Below are positions 8,422 to 17,692 of a stretch of DNA of 64,000 bases, piece by piece. The first letter of the stretch is position 1; each line of letters opens with the position of its first letter. This stretch comes from Pseudomonas fulva (GTDB lineage Bacteria > Pseudomonadota > Gammaproteobacteria > Pseudomonadales > Pseudomonadaceae), in the NCBI RefSeq assembly GCF_015680705.1, contig NZ_JADNYP010000018.1, forward strand, positions 1 to 64,000, given 5' to 3'. The translations under genes were made by a program, and so were the position numbers. The notes under the pieces are model-generated. The model did not search any database, had not been told where the DNA came from, and saw only the letters and a program-made list of their open reading frames with translations.

Positions 8422-9465
8422 TTACTTGGCCTGGGCTTCGACCTGAGCTTCAACGCGACGGTTGATGGCACGGCCTTCCTCGGTAGCGTTGTCGGCAACC
8501 GGACGGCTCTCACCGTAGCCAACCGAGTCGATACGGCTGGACTCTACGCCGTACTGCTGGGTCAGCACTTGCTTGACAGCGTTGGCGCGACGCTCGGACA
8601 GCTTCTGGTTGTAAGCATCCGGGCCGACGGAGTCAGTGTGACCTTCGACGGTGGTGGTGGTTTGCGGGTACTGCTTCATGAAGTCAGCCAGGTTCTTGAT
8701 GTCACCGTAGCTGTTCGGCTTGACGACCGACTTGTCGAAGTCGAACTTGACGTCCAGCTCGACACGTACGACTTCGGCTACAGCCGGGCAGCCGTCGGCG
8801 TCAACGGTAACGTTGGCCGGGGTGTCAGGGCACTTGTCGACGTTGTCGCAAACACCGTCGTTGTCGCTGTCGGAGCAGACTTCGGCGACCGGAGCCGGAG
8901 CCACTGGAGCAGGCTCGGCGGTCTTCGGGCTGCCGCCGAAGTTCAGGCCGACGCCAACGCTCGGTGCCCACTCGGTGTCACCCTGGTCGATATTGTACTG
9001 GGCTTCGACGCCGGCACGGGCGTAGAACATGTCGGTGATGTACCACTTGGCACCGGCGCCCAGGTTGGCGAAGGTGGAGTGGTCACGACCGCCACGGCCA
9101 GTCTGGCCCAGGCTCTGGTGCGAGAAACCGGCGGAAACGTACGGACGGATGGCGTCGTACGGGTTGTTGAAGTGGTAAACGGCGTCGAGGGCGGTGTTGG
9201 AGCCCTTGATGTTCTTGCCGTCGTCGCCACGCGCGTTGTGCACTTCGTCGTAGCCGAGGCGCAGCTCGACATCGTCGGTCAGGAAGTAACCGATCGAGCC
9301 GCCGAACAGGTTGCCGTCATTCTTGAAGTCGCGCTGGCTGTCGAAGAACTCCTTCTTGTAGAAGATCTCGGTCTCGACGGCGCCTTGACCTTGTGCCAGA
9401 GCGCCAATCGAAGTGGCGGCTACAAGCGAACCAATGGCCAAGCCCAAGGTGTTTTTCAGTTTCAT
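8422..9465 (-). CDS. oprF: Major outer-membrane porin OprF (OmpA family)
   Basis: OprF is the main non-specific porin and peptidoglycan anchor of Pseudomonas. The 347 residues comprise a signal peptide (cleavage after GALA near 24), an eight-stranded beta-barrel domain to about 185, a Pro/Ala linker with four cysteines and Asp-rich TSP3-like repeats (DSDNDGVCD, about 195-225), and a C-terminal OmpA domain with the peptidoglycan-binding signature (VEGHTDSVG, LSERRANAV). It lies directly downstream of sigX, whose product is known to help transcribe oprF in Pseudomonas. Confidence 0.97.
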   Translation of the reverse strand: MKLKNTLGLAIGSLVAATSIGALAQGQGAVETEIFYKKEFFDSQRDFKNDGNLFGGSIGYFLTDDVELRLGYDEVHNARGDDGKNIKGSNTALDAVYHFNNPYDAIRPYVSAGFSHQSLGQTGRGGRDHSTFANLGAGAKWYITDMFYARAGVEAQYNIDQGDTEWAPSVGVGLNFGGSPKTAEPAPVAPAPVAEVCSDSDNDGVCDNVDKCPDTPANVTVDADGCPAVAEVVRVELDVKFDFDKSVVKPNSYGDIKNLADFMKQYPQTTTTVEGHTDSVGPDAYNQKLSERRANAVKQVLTQQYGVESSRIDSVGYGESRPVADNATEEGRAINRRVEAQVEAQAK

Positions 9466-9574
9466 CCGTTAAATCCCCATCTGGTGATAGTTAAGCGGTC
9501 CCACCAACATCAGGGGGACAACTCGACGGCAAGTCTAGCAGACTCGCCGATCGGTTAGAGAGATTTACAAGCCA

Positions 9575-10165
9575 CTAAGTTTCAGCCAGGCCTGCAAATT
9601 TCTCTCGCAATTTGTCGAGCGCACGCTTGTACCGCATCTTCGTCGCGCTCAGACCCATGTGCATGATGTCGGCGATCTCCTGAAATTCCAGCTCCGCGAC
9701 GAATCGCAGCACCAGGATCTCGCGGTCGATCGGGTTCACATGCACGAGCCACCTGTCCAGTCCGCCTTTTTCTTCGGCCTTGGGTGCCTTGTCCTCGGAT
9801 GCCTCTTCAACAGGATCGAGACTCAATGCATCCATCAACCGCCGCTTGCGGCGCTCCTTGCGATACTGGGTGATGCACTCGTTGTAGGTGATGCTATAGA
9901 GCCACGTCTTGAACTTCGACTTGCCTTCGAAGTTCTTCAGCCCGTACAGCACCTTCAGCATCACTTCCTGACAGACATCGTCGGCATCCCGGTCGTTCCC
10001 CAGATAACGCGCGCAGACGTTGAAAAGGGTTCGCTGGTAGCGCCGCATGAGTTCCTCATAGGCGCGGGTGACATGAAACAGCTCCTCATGCGAACGCGCC
10101 ACCAACTCTTCGTCGGAGAGTTCGCGGGGGTCGTAGCGCACGGGCAGCGGGTGGACTTTATTCAA
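9575..10165 (-). CDS. sigX: ECF RNA polymerase sigma factor SigX
   Basis: SigX directs transcription of envelope and fatty-acid genes and contributes to oprF expression. The 196-residue product has sigma region 2 at about 30-105 (including DADDVCQEVMLKVL and FKTWLYSITYNECI) and region 4 at about 140-190 (DREILVLRFVAELEFQEIAD). An acidic linker, EEASEDKAPKAEEKGG, separates them. No anti-sigma factor is encoded next to it. That matches Pseudomonas sigX, where the mechanosensitive-channel-like CmpX is encoded immediately upstream. Confidence 0.95.
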   Translation of the reverse strand: MNKVHPLPVRYDPRELSDEELVARSHEELFHVTRAYEELMRRYQRTLFNVCARYLGNDRDADDVCQEVMLKVLYGLKNFEGKSKFKTWLYSITYNECITQYRKERRKRRLMDALSLDPVEEASEDKAPKAEEKGGLDRWLVHVNPIDREILVLRFVAELEFQEIADIMHMGLSATKMRYKRALDKLREKFAGLAET

Positions 10166-10254
10166 AACGGATCTGGCCGACAGTCAGGACAATGTCGCCG
10201 CGCGGCCCAGGGGGCCGATTTTCGCGGCGGCATACATTAACAGCTTTTGTGCGG

Positions 10255-11079
10255 TTAGCGACTATTGACACGTTGCTCGAGCAGTTCACGGTTGGACAGC
10301 GAAAGCAGCTCGCCATCGTCGGTGAGCAAGGTGGTCTTGACCGTGCCGATCTCCTCGATCTGCCCTTCCACCTCGCCAATGCGCACCTGCTGGCCGACCT
10401 GGAACAGTTCACGAACGTAGATCCCGGCCAGGATCTGCCCGGCGATTTCGCGGCTGCCCAACCCCATCGCCAGCGCAATTGCCAGACCAACGGTAATCAG
10501 CCCGATGACGATCACATGATTCAGCAGGTCGGTCTTGACCTCCAGCTGGCTGATGGCCACCGAGATGCTGATCAGAATGACCAGCCCCTGGGCGATGCGA
10601 CCGACACCGGCGGCATATTCCAGGCCGATGCCCTCGGCCGCGCCACGAACCAGACCGTTGACCAGCTGCGCCAGCAGCACGCCGACCAGCAGCACGAGCG
10701 CGGCGCCGAAGACCTTGGGCAGGTACAAGGCAAGCATGTCGAGGGTGGCCGAGACTCGCTCCAGGCCCAGCGACTCTGCCGCCGAAACCAGGAAGATGAG
10801 CAACACGAACCAGTAGACGATCTTGCCGATCAGGGTCGATATCGGCACCTGGATGCCGACGCGCCCGAGCATCTTGGTGAGGCCGGTACCGCTCATCAGG
10901 CGGTCCAGGCCAAGCTTGGCGAGCAGCTTGGACAACAGCGTGTCGAGCAGCTTGGCCACCACGAAGCCGAGCAGCACCACGACCAGGGCGCCGAACAGGT
11001 TGGGAATGAAATTCGCCACCTTGGTCCATAGGGCGGTCATGGCGGTGACCAGGCTCTGAGTCCAGAGATCAAGTTCCAT
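10255..11079 (-). CDS. cmpX: Mechanosensitive-channel-type membrane protein CmpX
   Basis: The 274-residue product has a conserved TM-helix/MscS-like architecture: hydrophobic segments around 20-45, 85-105, 125-150 and 160-215, the last containing a glycine/alanine-rich pore-like helix (IALAMGLGSREIAGQILAGIY). A soluble MscS-like beta domain (VGQQVRIGEVEGQIEEIGTVKTTL) closes the protein. In Pseudomonas, CmpX is linked to the SigX envelope-stress response. I chose the ATG at 11079, two bases after the crfX stop, over a TTG two codons earlier. Confidence 0.9.
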   Translation of the reverse strand: MELDLWTQSLVTAMTALWTKVANFIPNLFGALVVVLLGFVVAKLLDTLLSKLLAKLGLDRLMSGTGLTKMLGRVGIQVPISTLIGKIVYWFVLLIFLVSAAESLGLERVSATLDMLALYLPKVFGAALVLLVGVLLAQLVNGLVRGAAEGIGLEYAAGVGRIAQGLVILISISVAISQLEVKTDLLNHVIVIGLITVGLAIALAMGLGSREIAGQILAGIYVRELFQVGQQVRIGEVEGQIEEIGTVKTTLLTDDGELLSLSNRELLEQRVNSR

Positions 11080-11081
11080 AT

Positions 11082-11330
11082 TCAATCGGCCTTATCAGCG
11101 TTGCCAGCGGCAGGTTTGCGGCGCACCGGCGCGACATGCGCCGAGCCATTGTTGACGGCGATCATCAGCGCCTGGCTCCAGCGGCCAAGCAGGGTGAACA
11201 GATCACCTGCGCCGACCTGGCGGTTGGCGGTTTTCAAGACGCGACCCAGACAGGCGGCATCGTCACGGTCGTGGCCGGACGGCGAAGCCTTCAACAGGTC
11301 GCGCAGGGATTCTTCAAACGGATCGTGCAT
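11082..11330 (-). CDS. crfX: CrfX-like small protein
   Basis: This 82-residue protein has no signal peptide or membrane segment and no recognised catalytic domain. It matches by position and general sequence the crfX gene that precedes cmpX-sigX-oprF in Pseudomonas. Its stop codon is only two bases from the cmpX ATG, so the two are almost certainly co-transcribed and translationally coupled. Its function is unknown. Confidence 0.8.
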   Translation of the reverse strand: MHDPFEESLRDLLKASPSGHDRDDAACLGRVLKTANRQVGAGDLFTLLGRWSQALMIAVNNGSAHVAPVRRKPAAGNADKAD

Positions 11331-11448
11331 CAGGCACCTCGCGCAATGTCAGTCAAAGACGAGGCCGCCTTGGGTCGGGTCACAAGTTCCCTTCGCGCCG
11401 GTTGCGGCCCAAGGCCGATCGACAGCCGAAGGTGGCCAGGTCGCCTTC

Positions 11449-12444
11449 TCACACCCAGCGCAACCGACGCAGCAGCCACCATTGTCCCAGGGCCAGCGCC
11501 AGTACCAGCAGGCCGGCATAGAGAAAGCCATGGGGGTTGTCTGCGCCCGGGATGCCACCCACGTTGATGCCGAGCAGGCCGGTGACGAAGCTCATGGGCA
11601 GGAAGATGCAGGTGATGACACCGAAGCGATACATGGTCAGGTTCATGCGCTCGCTGCGTCGGCGATCCTCGGTTTCCAGCACCAGCGCGGCGCGCTCGCG
11701 GGTCAGCTCCAGCTCCTCGAGCTGGCGAACCAGGCTGTTGTTCAACTCGTTCCAGTAGTCGACGTCCTCATCGGCGAACCAGCTCCACTTGTGCCGCGCC
11801 AACTGGGCATAGATGTCGCGCTGAGGGGCCAGGAAGCGCCGCAGCGCAGCGGCACGCCGACGGATCTGTTGCAACGTGCCCTGAGCCGGCGTGTAGCGCG
11901 CATCGGCCTCGACCCGCTCCTCTTCATCGTCGACCAGCTCGCCAAGGTCGGCGACCAGCGCCTGGACCTTGTCGGTCAACAGTTCGCCCATGACCAGTAG
12001 CAGCTCCGAGGCAGTCTTCGGGCCACGCCCCTCGGCCAGTTGCTGCAACAACTCGTCGCTGGCGCGCAGCGGGCGCAGGCGCAACGAGATGACCCGCTGC
12101 GCCTCGGCGCAGATACGCACCGACACCATGTCTTCGGGCTCGGCGCCCGGATTGAGGTTGACTCCGCGAAGAAACAGCAACATCCGCTCCTCGGCCTGGG
12201 GCAGCAGGCGCGGACGGGTGTTCTCTTCCAACAGCAGGTCGGTGGCGAACTCGCTCAAGCCACTTTCGCGCAGCAGCCAGCTGCGCGTCTGCGGGTGACT
12301 GCGGTCCCAGTGCAGCCAGAGACTCTGTCCTGGCTGTAGCTGCAATTGCGCAAGCTCGGCCCGGGCAACCGGACGAGCCCCGCCCTTGCCGTCGAGCACC
12401 AGGGCGTGCACCAGCCCCCACTGCGCGTTCTGTTCCTCGAACAT
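11449..12444 (-). CDS. cmaX: CorA/ZntB-family divalent metal transporter (CmaX-like)
   Basis: Predicted inner-membrane metal channel of the CorA superfamily. The 331 residues form a large cytoplasmic funnel domain (to about 265), including a long charged helix near 180-260, followed by two C-terminal membrane helices (about 270-292 and 306-326). The signature after the first helix is GIN (LLGINVGGIPG). This is close to the GxN motif of CorA and common in ZntB-type proteins. Zinc or magnesium specificity cannot be read from sequence. It precedes the crfX-cmpX-sigX-oprF group on the same strand with a 118-base gap. Confidence 0.88.
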   Translation of the reverse strand: MFEEQNAQWGLVHALVLDGKGGARPVARAELAQLQLQPGQSLWLHWDRSHPQTRSWLLRESGLSEFATDLLLEENTRPRLLPQAEERMLLFLRGVNLNPGAEPEDMVSVRICAEAQRVISLRLRPLRASDELLQQLAEGRGPKTASELLLVMGELLTDKVQALVADLGELVDDEEERVEADARYTPAQGTLQQIRRRAAALRRFLAPQRDIYAQLARHKWSWFADEDVDYWNELNNSLVRQLEELELTRERAALVLETEDRRRSERMNLTMYRFGVITCIFLPMSFVTGLLGINVGGIPGADNPHGFLYAGLLVLALALGQWWLLRRLRWV

Positions 12445-12470
12445 ACTGCTCCAACAGCGCCCGTGGCGCG

Positions 12471-12962
12471 TTACTTCGGCATTTCCAGCGGGGTGGTGGA
12501 AACGATCACGCCATTGTTGTCGGCGTACAGGTACTCGCCTGGGCGGAAGGTCACCCCGGCGAAGGTGACCGGCACGTCGACTTCGCCGATGCCACGCTTG
12601 TCGCTCTTCAGTGGATGACTGGCCAGGGCCTGCACCCCGACGTCGGTCTGCGCGAGCACGTCCACGTCACGCACGCAGCCGTAGATCAGCAAGCCTTCCC
12701 AACCATTCTTGGCCGCCTTGTCGGCCAGCATGTCGCCCAGCAACGCCCGACGCAGCGAGCCTCCGCCATCGACCACCAGGACCTTGCCAGCACCAGGCTG
12801 CTCGACCAGTTCCCGGACCTTGGAATTGTCCTCGAAGCACTTGAGGGTCACGATCTGGCCACCGAACGAGTCACGGCCACCGAAATTGCTGAACATCGGC
12901 TCCAGTACCCGGATCAGGTCCGGGTACGCATCACACAGGTCGGGCGTCAGGTAATGCTGCAT
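12471..12962 (-). CDS. rraA: RraA family protein (ribonuclease E activity regulator / HMG aldolase-like)
   Basis: The 163-residue product carries the RraA fold signatures: FSNFGGRDSFGGQIVTLKCFEDN near 24-48, VLVVDGGGSLRRALLGD near 62-78 and a GVTFRPGEYLYADNNG end. E. coli RraA inhibits RNase E; related proteins in pseudomonads can have 4-hydroxy-4-methyl-2-oxoglutarate aldolase activity, so the exact role is open. Two ATGs lie two codons apart. AGGAG stands directly before the first and six bases before the second, so I chose the second at 12962. Confidence 0.92.
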   Translation of the reverse strand: MQHYLTPDLCDAYPDLIRVLEPMFSNFGGRDSFGGQIVTLKCFEDNSKVRELVEQPGAGKVLVVDGGGSLRRALLGDMLADKAAKNGWEGLLIYGCVRDVDVLAQTDVGVQALASHPLKSDKRGIGEVDVPVTFAGVTFRPGEYLYADNNGVIVSTTPLEMPK

Positions 12963-13067
12963 GGTCATCTCCTGTCAGTCACAACGAAATGTCGGATCTT
13001 GCAGTGTTCGGCGTCGGCGCGCGCCTGGCGATCATCCTCCAGGCGCGCGTCCGTGGTCAATCCGCCT

Positions 13068-14060
13068 TCAACGCGGCAGCGACGCGAGCGAAGGCGCCTC
13101 GCCTTCGAGCAATACTTGCCGCGGATCGCTCAACCAGCGCTGCACCAAGGGCCAGACCTGGACTTGCGCGGCCTTGCTGACGAGCATGTCGACATGGCCG
13201 AAGGCTTCGAAACCCTGCTCCGGGCCCAGCCGGACGAACTGCTTGCAATCGCTGCCAACCTGCTCGTAAAGCCTGCGACAAGCCCACACCGGATCCTGGA
13301 AGTCCCCGGCGCCGGCCACGGCCAGCAGCGGCACCGTGACCTGCCCCAGCCCTGCCCACCAGTCGTCCTGCCCATCGCCGAAGCGCCCGAACAGGCCACG
13401 CCAGCGCAATGCTTCGAGCCCCAGCCCGATCGGCTCATCTTCCGGCCCTCGCTTCAGCCGCGGCCCGGATATCTGCGCGAACCGCTTGAGCAGCAGGCGC
13501 GCGCTCCAGGCCAGGGGCGGGAGCTTCAATGGCCAAGGCGTGCGGCTGACCTGGGTGCCGAACAGTGCCGCGCTGGCGACCTGCCGTGGCGGCAGGTAAC
13601 CGCCAGCAAGGGCCGCGGCCAAGGTGATGCCGCCCAGCGAATGGCCGATCCAGTGTGCTGCTTGGCCCGTCTGTTCCTGGACGAAGGCGCCGATGACCGG
13701 CAGATCGTGACGGGCATAGTCGGCTACCCGATTGTCGCGCCAGTTGCGGTTGCGTGGCGAGAGGCCATGGCCACGCATTTCCGGGATCCATACATCGAAG
13801 CCCGCCCGGGCAAGGAAGGCGCCCAGGCCAATGCCCTTGGGCGAGTACCAGAATCGACGGTTGGAGAAGCTGCCGTGCAGGAGGACCACCGGCACGCCCT
13901 GAGGGCTCGACTGGCTGGCCAGTCCAAGACGAGTCACCGCCAGTTCGACGCTGGGATCGGGACTGTTGCCGGCCTTGATCCGGTAGACATCCTCGCTCAG
14001 GTCACCGCGACGCTCGGCGCTGAGCAAGGCGACGGGGAAAAGGGTACTGCTGCTTTGCAT
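13068..14060 (-). CDS. Alpha/beta-hydrolase (esterase/lipase-like)
   Basis: The 330-residue cytoplasmic-type hydrolase has the oxyanion loop LLHGSFSNRRFW near 60-71 and the nucleophile elbow WIGHSLGG with Ser141. An acidic residue in AGAGDFQDP and a C-terminal histidine in EAFGHVDMLV complete a plausible triad. I see no signal peptide. Gene order next to ppsA and rraA is, from memory, the same in P. aeruginosa, so this is a conserved but uncharacterised esterase. A strong terminator separates it from ppsA upstream, so it is not simply read through from ppsA. Confidence 0.88.
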   Translation of the reverse strand: MQSSSTLFPVALLSAERRGDLSEDVYRIKAGNSPDPSVELAVTRLGLASQSSPQGVPVVLLHGSFSNRRFWYSPKGIGLGAFLARAGFDVWIPEMRGHGLSPRNRNWRDNRVADYARHDLPVIGAFVQEQTGQAAHWIGHSLGGITLAAALAGGYLPPRQVASAALFGTQVSRTPWPLKLPPLAWSARLLLKRFAQISGPRLKRGPEDEPIGLGLEALRWRGLFGRFGDGQDDWWAGLGQVTVPLLAVAGAGDFQDPVWACRRLYEQVGSDCKQFVRLGPEQGFEAFGHVDMLVSKAAQVQVWPLVQRWLSDPRQVLLEGEAPSLASLPR

Positions 14061-14109
14061 AGGGTGCTTGCACGAAAAAGGGCGGGATCCATCGCTGGAA
14101 CTCGCCCTG

Positions 14110-14147
14110 GAAGAAAACAGGCGCGGGCGCGCCAGGCACGCCCGCGC
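14110..14147 (-). terminator. Intrinsic terminator of ppsA
   Basis: On the minus strand a perfect 9-bp stem, GCGCGGGCG / CGCCCGCGC, with a 9-base loop is followed by a T-rich run (CTGTTTTCTTCC). It lies 10 bases after the ppsA stop codon. Confidence 0.75.
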
Positions 14148-14156
14148 ATCGTCACA

Positions 14157-16532
14157 TCAGGCCGCGCCCTGGTTCTCCGCGAGGAAGAACCAGGTCTCGA
14201 GCACCGAGTCCGGGTTCAGCGACACGCTCTCGATGCCCTGTTCCATCAGCCACTTGGCCAGGTCAGGGTGGTCCGACGGGCCCTGGCCACAGATGCCGAT
14301 GTACTTGCCCGCCCGGTTGCAGGCGGCGATGGCATTGGCCAGCAGCTTCTTCACTGCAGGATTTCGCTCGTCGAACAGGTGGGCGATGATGCCCGAGTCG
14401 CGGTCCAGGCCCAGGGTCAGCTGGGTCAGGTCGTTGGAGCCGATGGAGAAGCCGTCGAAATACTCCAGGAACTCGTCGGCCAGCAGCGCGTTGGACGGCA
14501 GCTCGCACATCATGATCACCCGCAGGCCGTTGTCGCCGCGGGCCAGGCCGTTCTCGGCGAGCAGCTCGACCACCTGGCTGGCCTCGCCCAGGGTGCGCAC
14601 GAACGGCACCATGATCTCGACGTTGGTCAGGCCCATCTCGTTGCGCACACGCTTGAGGGCGCGGCACTCGAGCTCGAAGCAGTCGCGGAACGACTCGCTG
14701 ATGTAGCGCGAGGCACCGCGGAAGCCCAGCATCGGGTTCTCTTCCTCCGGCTCGTACAGCTTGCCGCCGATCAGGTTGGCATACTCGTTGGACTTGAAGT
14801 CCGACAGGCGCACGATGACCTTCTTCGGATGGAACGCCGCGGCCAGGGTGCTGATGCCCTCGACCAGCTTCTCGACATAGAAGCCGACCGGGTCGTCATA
14901 GCCGGCGATGCGCTTGTCCACGCTGTCCTTGAGCTCGGGCGGCAGGCCGGCGTAGTTGAGCAGCGCCTTGGGATGCACGCCGATCATGCGGTTGATGATG
15001 AACTCCAGGCGCGCCAGGCCGACACCTTCATTGGGCAGCTGGGCGAAGTCGAAGGCGCGGTCCGGGTTGCCGACGTTCATCATGATCTTGAACGGCAGCT
15101 CGGGCATCGCATCGACCGAGTTCTGCTTGACGTCGAAGCCCAGCTCGCCCTCGAAGATGTAGCCGGTATCGCCCTCGGCGCAGGACACGGTGACCCCCTG
15201 GCCATCCTTGAGCACCTGGGTGGCGTTGCCGCAGCCGACCACCGCCGGGATGCCCAGCTCGCGGGCGATGATCGCCGCGTGGCAGGTCCGCCCGCCGCGG
15301 TTGGTGACGATGGCGCTGGCGCGCTTCATCACCGGCTCCCAGTCCGGGTCGGTCATGTCCGAGACCAGCACGTCGCCTGGCTGGACCTTGTCCATCTGCG
15401 AGACGTCCTGGATCACCCGCACCTTGCCGGCGCCGATGCGCTGGCCGATGGCGCGGCCCTCCACCAGCACGTTGCCCTTCTCCTTGAGCAGGTAGCGCTC
15501 CATCACGTTGGCGCTGGCGCGGCTCTTCACCGTCTCCGGGCGGGCCTGGACGATGTACAGCTTGCCGTCGTCGCCGTCCTTGGCCCATTCGATGTCCATC
15601 GGCCGCTGGTAGTGCTGCTCGATGATCAGCGCCTGCTTGGCCAGTTCGGTGACTTCTGCGTCGCTCAGGCAGAAGCGCGCGCGCTCGGCACGCTCGACCT
15701 CGACGGTCTTGACCGAGCGACCGGCCTTGGCTTGCTCGCCATAGACCATCTTGATCGCCTTGCTGCCCAGGTTGCGGCGCAGGATGGCCGGGCGCCCGGC
15801 CTGCAGCGTCTGCTTGTGCACGTAGAATTCGTCAGGGTTGACCGCTCCTTGGACCACGGTCTCGCCCAGGCCGTAGGCGCCAGTGATGAACACCACGTCG
15901 CGAAAGCCCGACTCGGTGTCGAGGGTGAACATCACCCCGGCGGTGCCGGTTTCCGAGCGGACCATGCGCTGCACGCCGGCCGACAGGGCCACCAGCTTGT
16001 GGTCGAAGCCCTGGTGCACGCGGTAGGCGATGGCGCGGTCGTTGAACAGCGAGGCGAACACCTCCTTGGCCGCGTGGATCACGTTGTCGACGCCACGGAT
16101 GTTGAGGAAGGTCTCCTGCTGGCCGGCGAAGGAAGCGTCTGGCAGGTCTTCGGCGGTGGCCGAGGAGCGCACGGCCACGGCCATGTTGTCGTTGCCCTGG
16201 GCCATTTTGGCGAAGGCCGTGCGGATTTCGGCATCCAGGCGCGCCGGGAACTCGGCTTCCATGACCCACTGGCGGATCTGCGCGCCGGTCTTGGCCAGGG
16301 CGTTGACGTCGTCGACGTCCAGTGCGTCGAGCGCGGCATGGATCCGCTCGTTCAGGCCGCTCTGCTCGAGAAAGTCGCGGTAGGCCTGAGCCGTAGTGGC
16401 GAAGCCGCCCGGCACCGAGACGCCGGCTCCGGCGAGGTTGCTGATCATCTCGCCCAGGGATGCGTTCTTGCCCCCTACGTGCTCCACATCATGGACGCCG
16501 AGCTTATCGAGGGAAACTACGTACTCTACCAA
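14157..16532 (-). CDS. ppsA: Phosphoenolpyruvate synthase
   Basis: PpsA converts pyruvate and ATP to phosphoenolpyruvate, AMP and phosphate, the entry step of gluconeogenesis from C3 compounds. The 791 residues comprise an N-terminal ATP-grasp nucleotide domain (GGKNASLGEM near 20; SSATAEDLPDASFAGQQE), the swivelling phosphohistidine domain with GGRTCHAAI (His418), and the C-terminal PEP-binding barrel ending with CGQGPSDHP. Translation starts at TTG, preceded by GGAGAG at good spacing; the N-terminus MVEYVVSLDKLG is conserved. It is divergent from ppsR, encoding its phosphorylation regulator. Confidence 0.97.
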   Translation of the reverse strand: MVEYVVSLDKLGVHDVEHVGGKNASLGEMISNLAGAGVSVPGGFATTAQAYRDFLEQSGLNERIHAALDALDVDDVNALAKTGAQIRQWVMEAEFPARLDAEIRTAFAKMAQGNDNMAVAVRSSATAEDLPDASFAGQQETFLNIRGVDNVIHAAKEVFASLFNDRAIAYRVHQGFDHKLVALSAGVQRMVRSETGTAGVMFTLDTESGFRDVVFITGAYGLGETVVQGAVNPDEFYVHKQTLQAGRPAILRRNLGSKAIKMVYGEQAKAGRSVKTVEVERAERARFCLSDAEVTELAKQALIIEQHYQRPMDIEWAKDGDDGKLYIVQARPETVKSRASANVMERYLLKEKGNVLVEGRAIGQRIGAGKVRVIQDVSQMDKVQPGDVLVSDMTDPDWEPVMKRASAIVTNRGGRTCHAAIIARELGIPAVVGCGNATQVLKDGQGVTVSCAEGDTGYIFEGELGFDVKQNSVDAMPELPFKIMMNVGNPDRAFDFAQLPNEGVGLARLEFIINRMIGVHPKALLNYAGLPPELKDSVDKRIAGYDDPVGFYVEKLVEGISTLAAAFHPKKVIVRLSDFKSNEYANLIGGKLYEPEEENPMLGFRGASRYISESFRDCFELECRALKRVRNEMGLTNVEIMVPFVRTLGEASQVVELLAENGLARGDNGLRVIMMCELPSNALLADEFLEYFDGFSIGSNDLTQLTLGLDRDSGIIAHLFDERNPAVKKLLANAIAACNRAGKYIGICGQGPSDHPDLAKWLMEQGIESVSLNPDSVLETWFFLAENQGAA

Positions 16533-16710
16533 GGTGTTCTCTCCACTGACTGTATGGGAAAAGCTCGAAGTTGCCCGCCTGCCTGCTCGGGGCCAGCCGG
16601 GCGCGTGTAGTCCGGACCTGGAAAATAAGTGAGAATGCCGCCAGCTGCATGCGACAGACCGAACTTATCATATCCAAGAAACGTCATCAGCCATAAGGTC
16701 CAGGGTGCAA

Positions 16711-17529
16711 ATGAAAAGAACCGCGTTCTTCATCTCCGACGGTACCGGCATCACCGCCGAGACCCTGGGGCAAAGCCTGCTGGCGCAGTTCGACAGCATC
16801 CCGTTCAACAAATTTACCCGCCCCTACATCGATACCCTCGACAAGGCCCGCGCCATGGTCCAGCAGATCAACGCGGCGGCCGAGCGGGACGGCATGCGTC
16901 CGATCATCTTCGACACCATCGTCAACCAGGACATCCGCGAAGTACTGGCCACGTCCAATGGCTTCATGATCGACATCTTCTCGACCTTCCTGTCCCCGCT
17001 CGAACAGGAACTGTCCGCCCACTCGTCCTATTCGGTCGGCAAGTCCCATTCGATCGGCGGCAACTCCAATTACATGGAGCGCATCGAAGCCGTCAACTTC
17101 GCCCTGGACAACGACGATGGCGCGCGCACCCACTACTACGACAAGGCCGACCTGATCCTGGTCGGCGTGTCACGTTGCGGCAAGACTCCCACCTGCCTGT
17201 ACATGGCGATGCAGTTCGGCATCCGCGCCGCCAACTACCCGCTGACCGAGGAAGACATGGAACGTCTGCAACTGCCACCGGTGCTGAAGAAATACCAGCA
17301 CAAGCTGTTCGGCCTGACCATCGATCCCGACCGCCTGACCGCCATCCGCCATGAACGCAAGCCCAACAGCCGCTACTCGAGCTTTGCCCAGTGCGAGTTC
17401 GAGGTGCGCGAGGTGGAAAACCTGTTCCGCCGGGAAAACATAGCCCATATCAATTCGACGCACTTCTCCGTGGAAGAAATTTCCGCGAAGATCCTGGTCG
17501 AGAAAGGCGTGGAACGTCGGTTCAAATAG
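16711..17529 (+). CDS. ppsR: PEP synthase regulatory protein (bifunctional ADP-dependent kinase / Pi-dependent pyrophosphorylase)
   Basis: This DUF299 protein inactivates PpsA by ADP-dependent phosphorylation of an active-site threonine and reactivates it by phosphorolysis. The 272 residues contain the family P-loop GVSRCGKTPT at about 152-161 and the conserved opening RTAFFISDGTGITAE. I used the ATG at 16711 rather than a GTG two codons upstream. It faces ppsA across a 178-base divergent promoter region, the usual arrangement. Confidence 0.95.
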   Translation: MKRTAFFISDGTGITAETLGQSLLAQFDSIPFNKFTRPYIDTLDKARAMVQQINAAAERDGMRPIIFDTIVNQDIREVLATSNGFMIDIFSTFLSPLEQELSAHSSYSVGKSHSIGGNSNYMERIEAVNFALDNDDGARTHYYDKADLILVGVSRCGKTPTCLYMAMQFGIRAANYPLTEEDMERLQLPPVLKKYQHKLFGLTIDPDRLTAIRHERKPNSRYSSFAQCEFEVREVENLFRRENIAHINSTHFSVEEISAKILVEKGVERRFK

Positions 17530-17534
17530 AGGAC

Positions 17535-17672
17535 AGCTGCGAGCCGCAAGCTGATCGAGGTTGAGCCAGGCCCGATGCAAGATACTTGCGCCTGGGTCTG
17601 CAAGTCGATGAGGCCCGCTCGGGCGCCTCGATCGACTTGCAGCTTGTAGCCTGGAGCTGGCGGCTTGCCGCT
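17535..17672. repeat. Degenerate extragenic palindromic element (AGCTTGCAGC type)
   Basis: Between the convergent ppsR and gdhB stop codons lies an imperfect palindrome. Its core is CTGCAAGTCGAT (17598-17609) pairing with ATCGACTTGCAG (17631-17642), continued inward by GAGGC/GCCTC with a one-base bulge. It is flanked by AGCTGCGAGCCGCAAGCT-like words. Related words occur at 61031-61057 and 63800-63905. There is no T-tract, so a simple intrinsic terminator is not obvious. Confidence 0.6.
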
Positions 17673-17692
17673 CACCCCTTGGCAGCCAGGGT

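Noticed and set aside
12615..16610. A 1331-codon plus-strand open frame across rraA, the hydrolase and ppsA.
   Set aside because: It is antisense to three well-recognised genes, has the His/Gly/Asp-rich composition of a shadow frame in GC-rich DNA, and matches no family.
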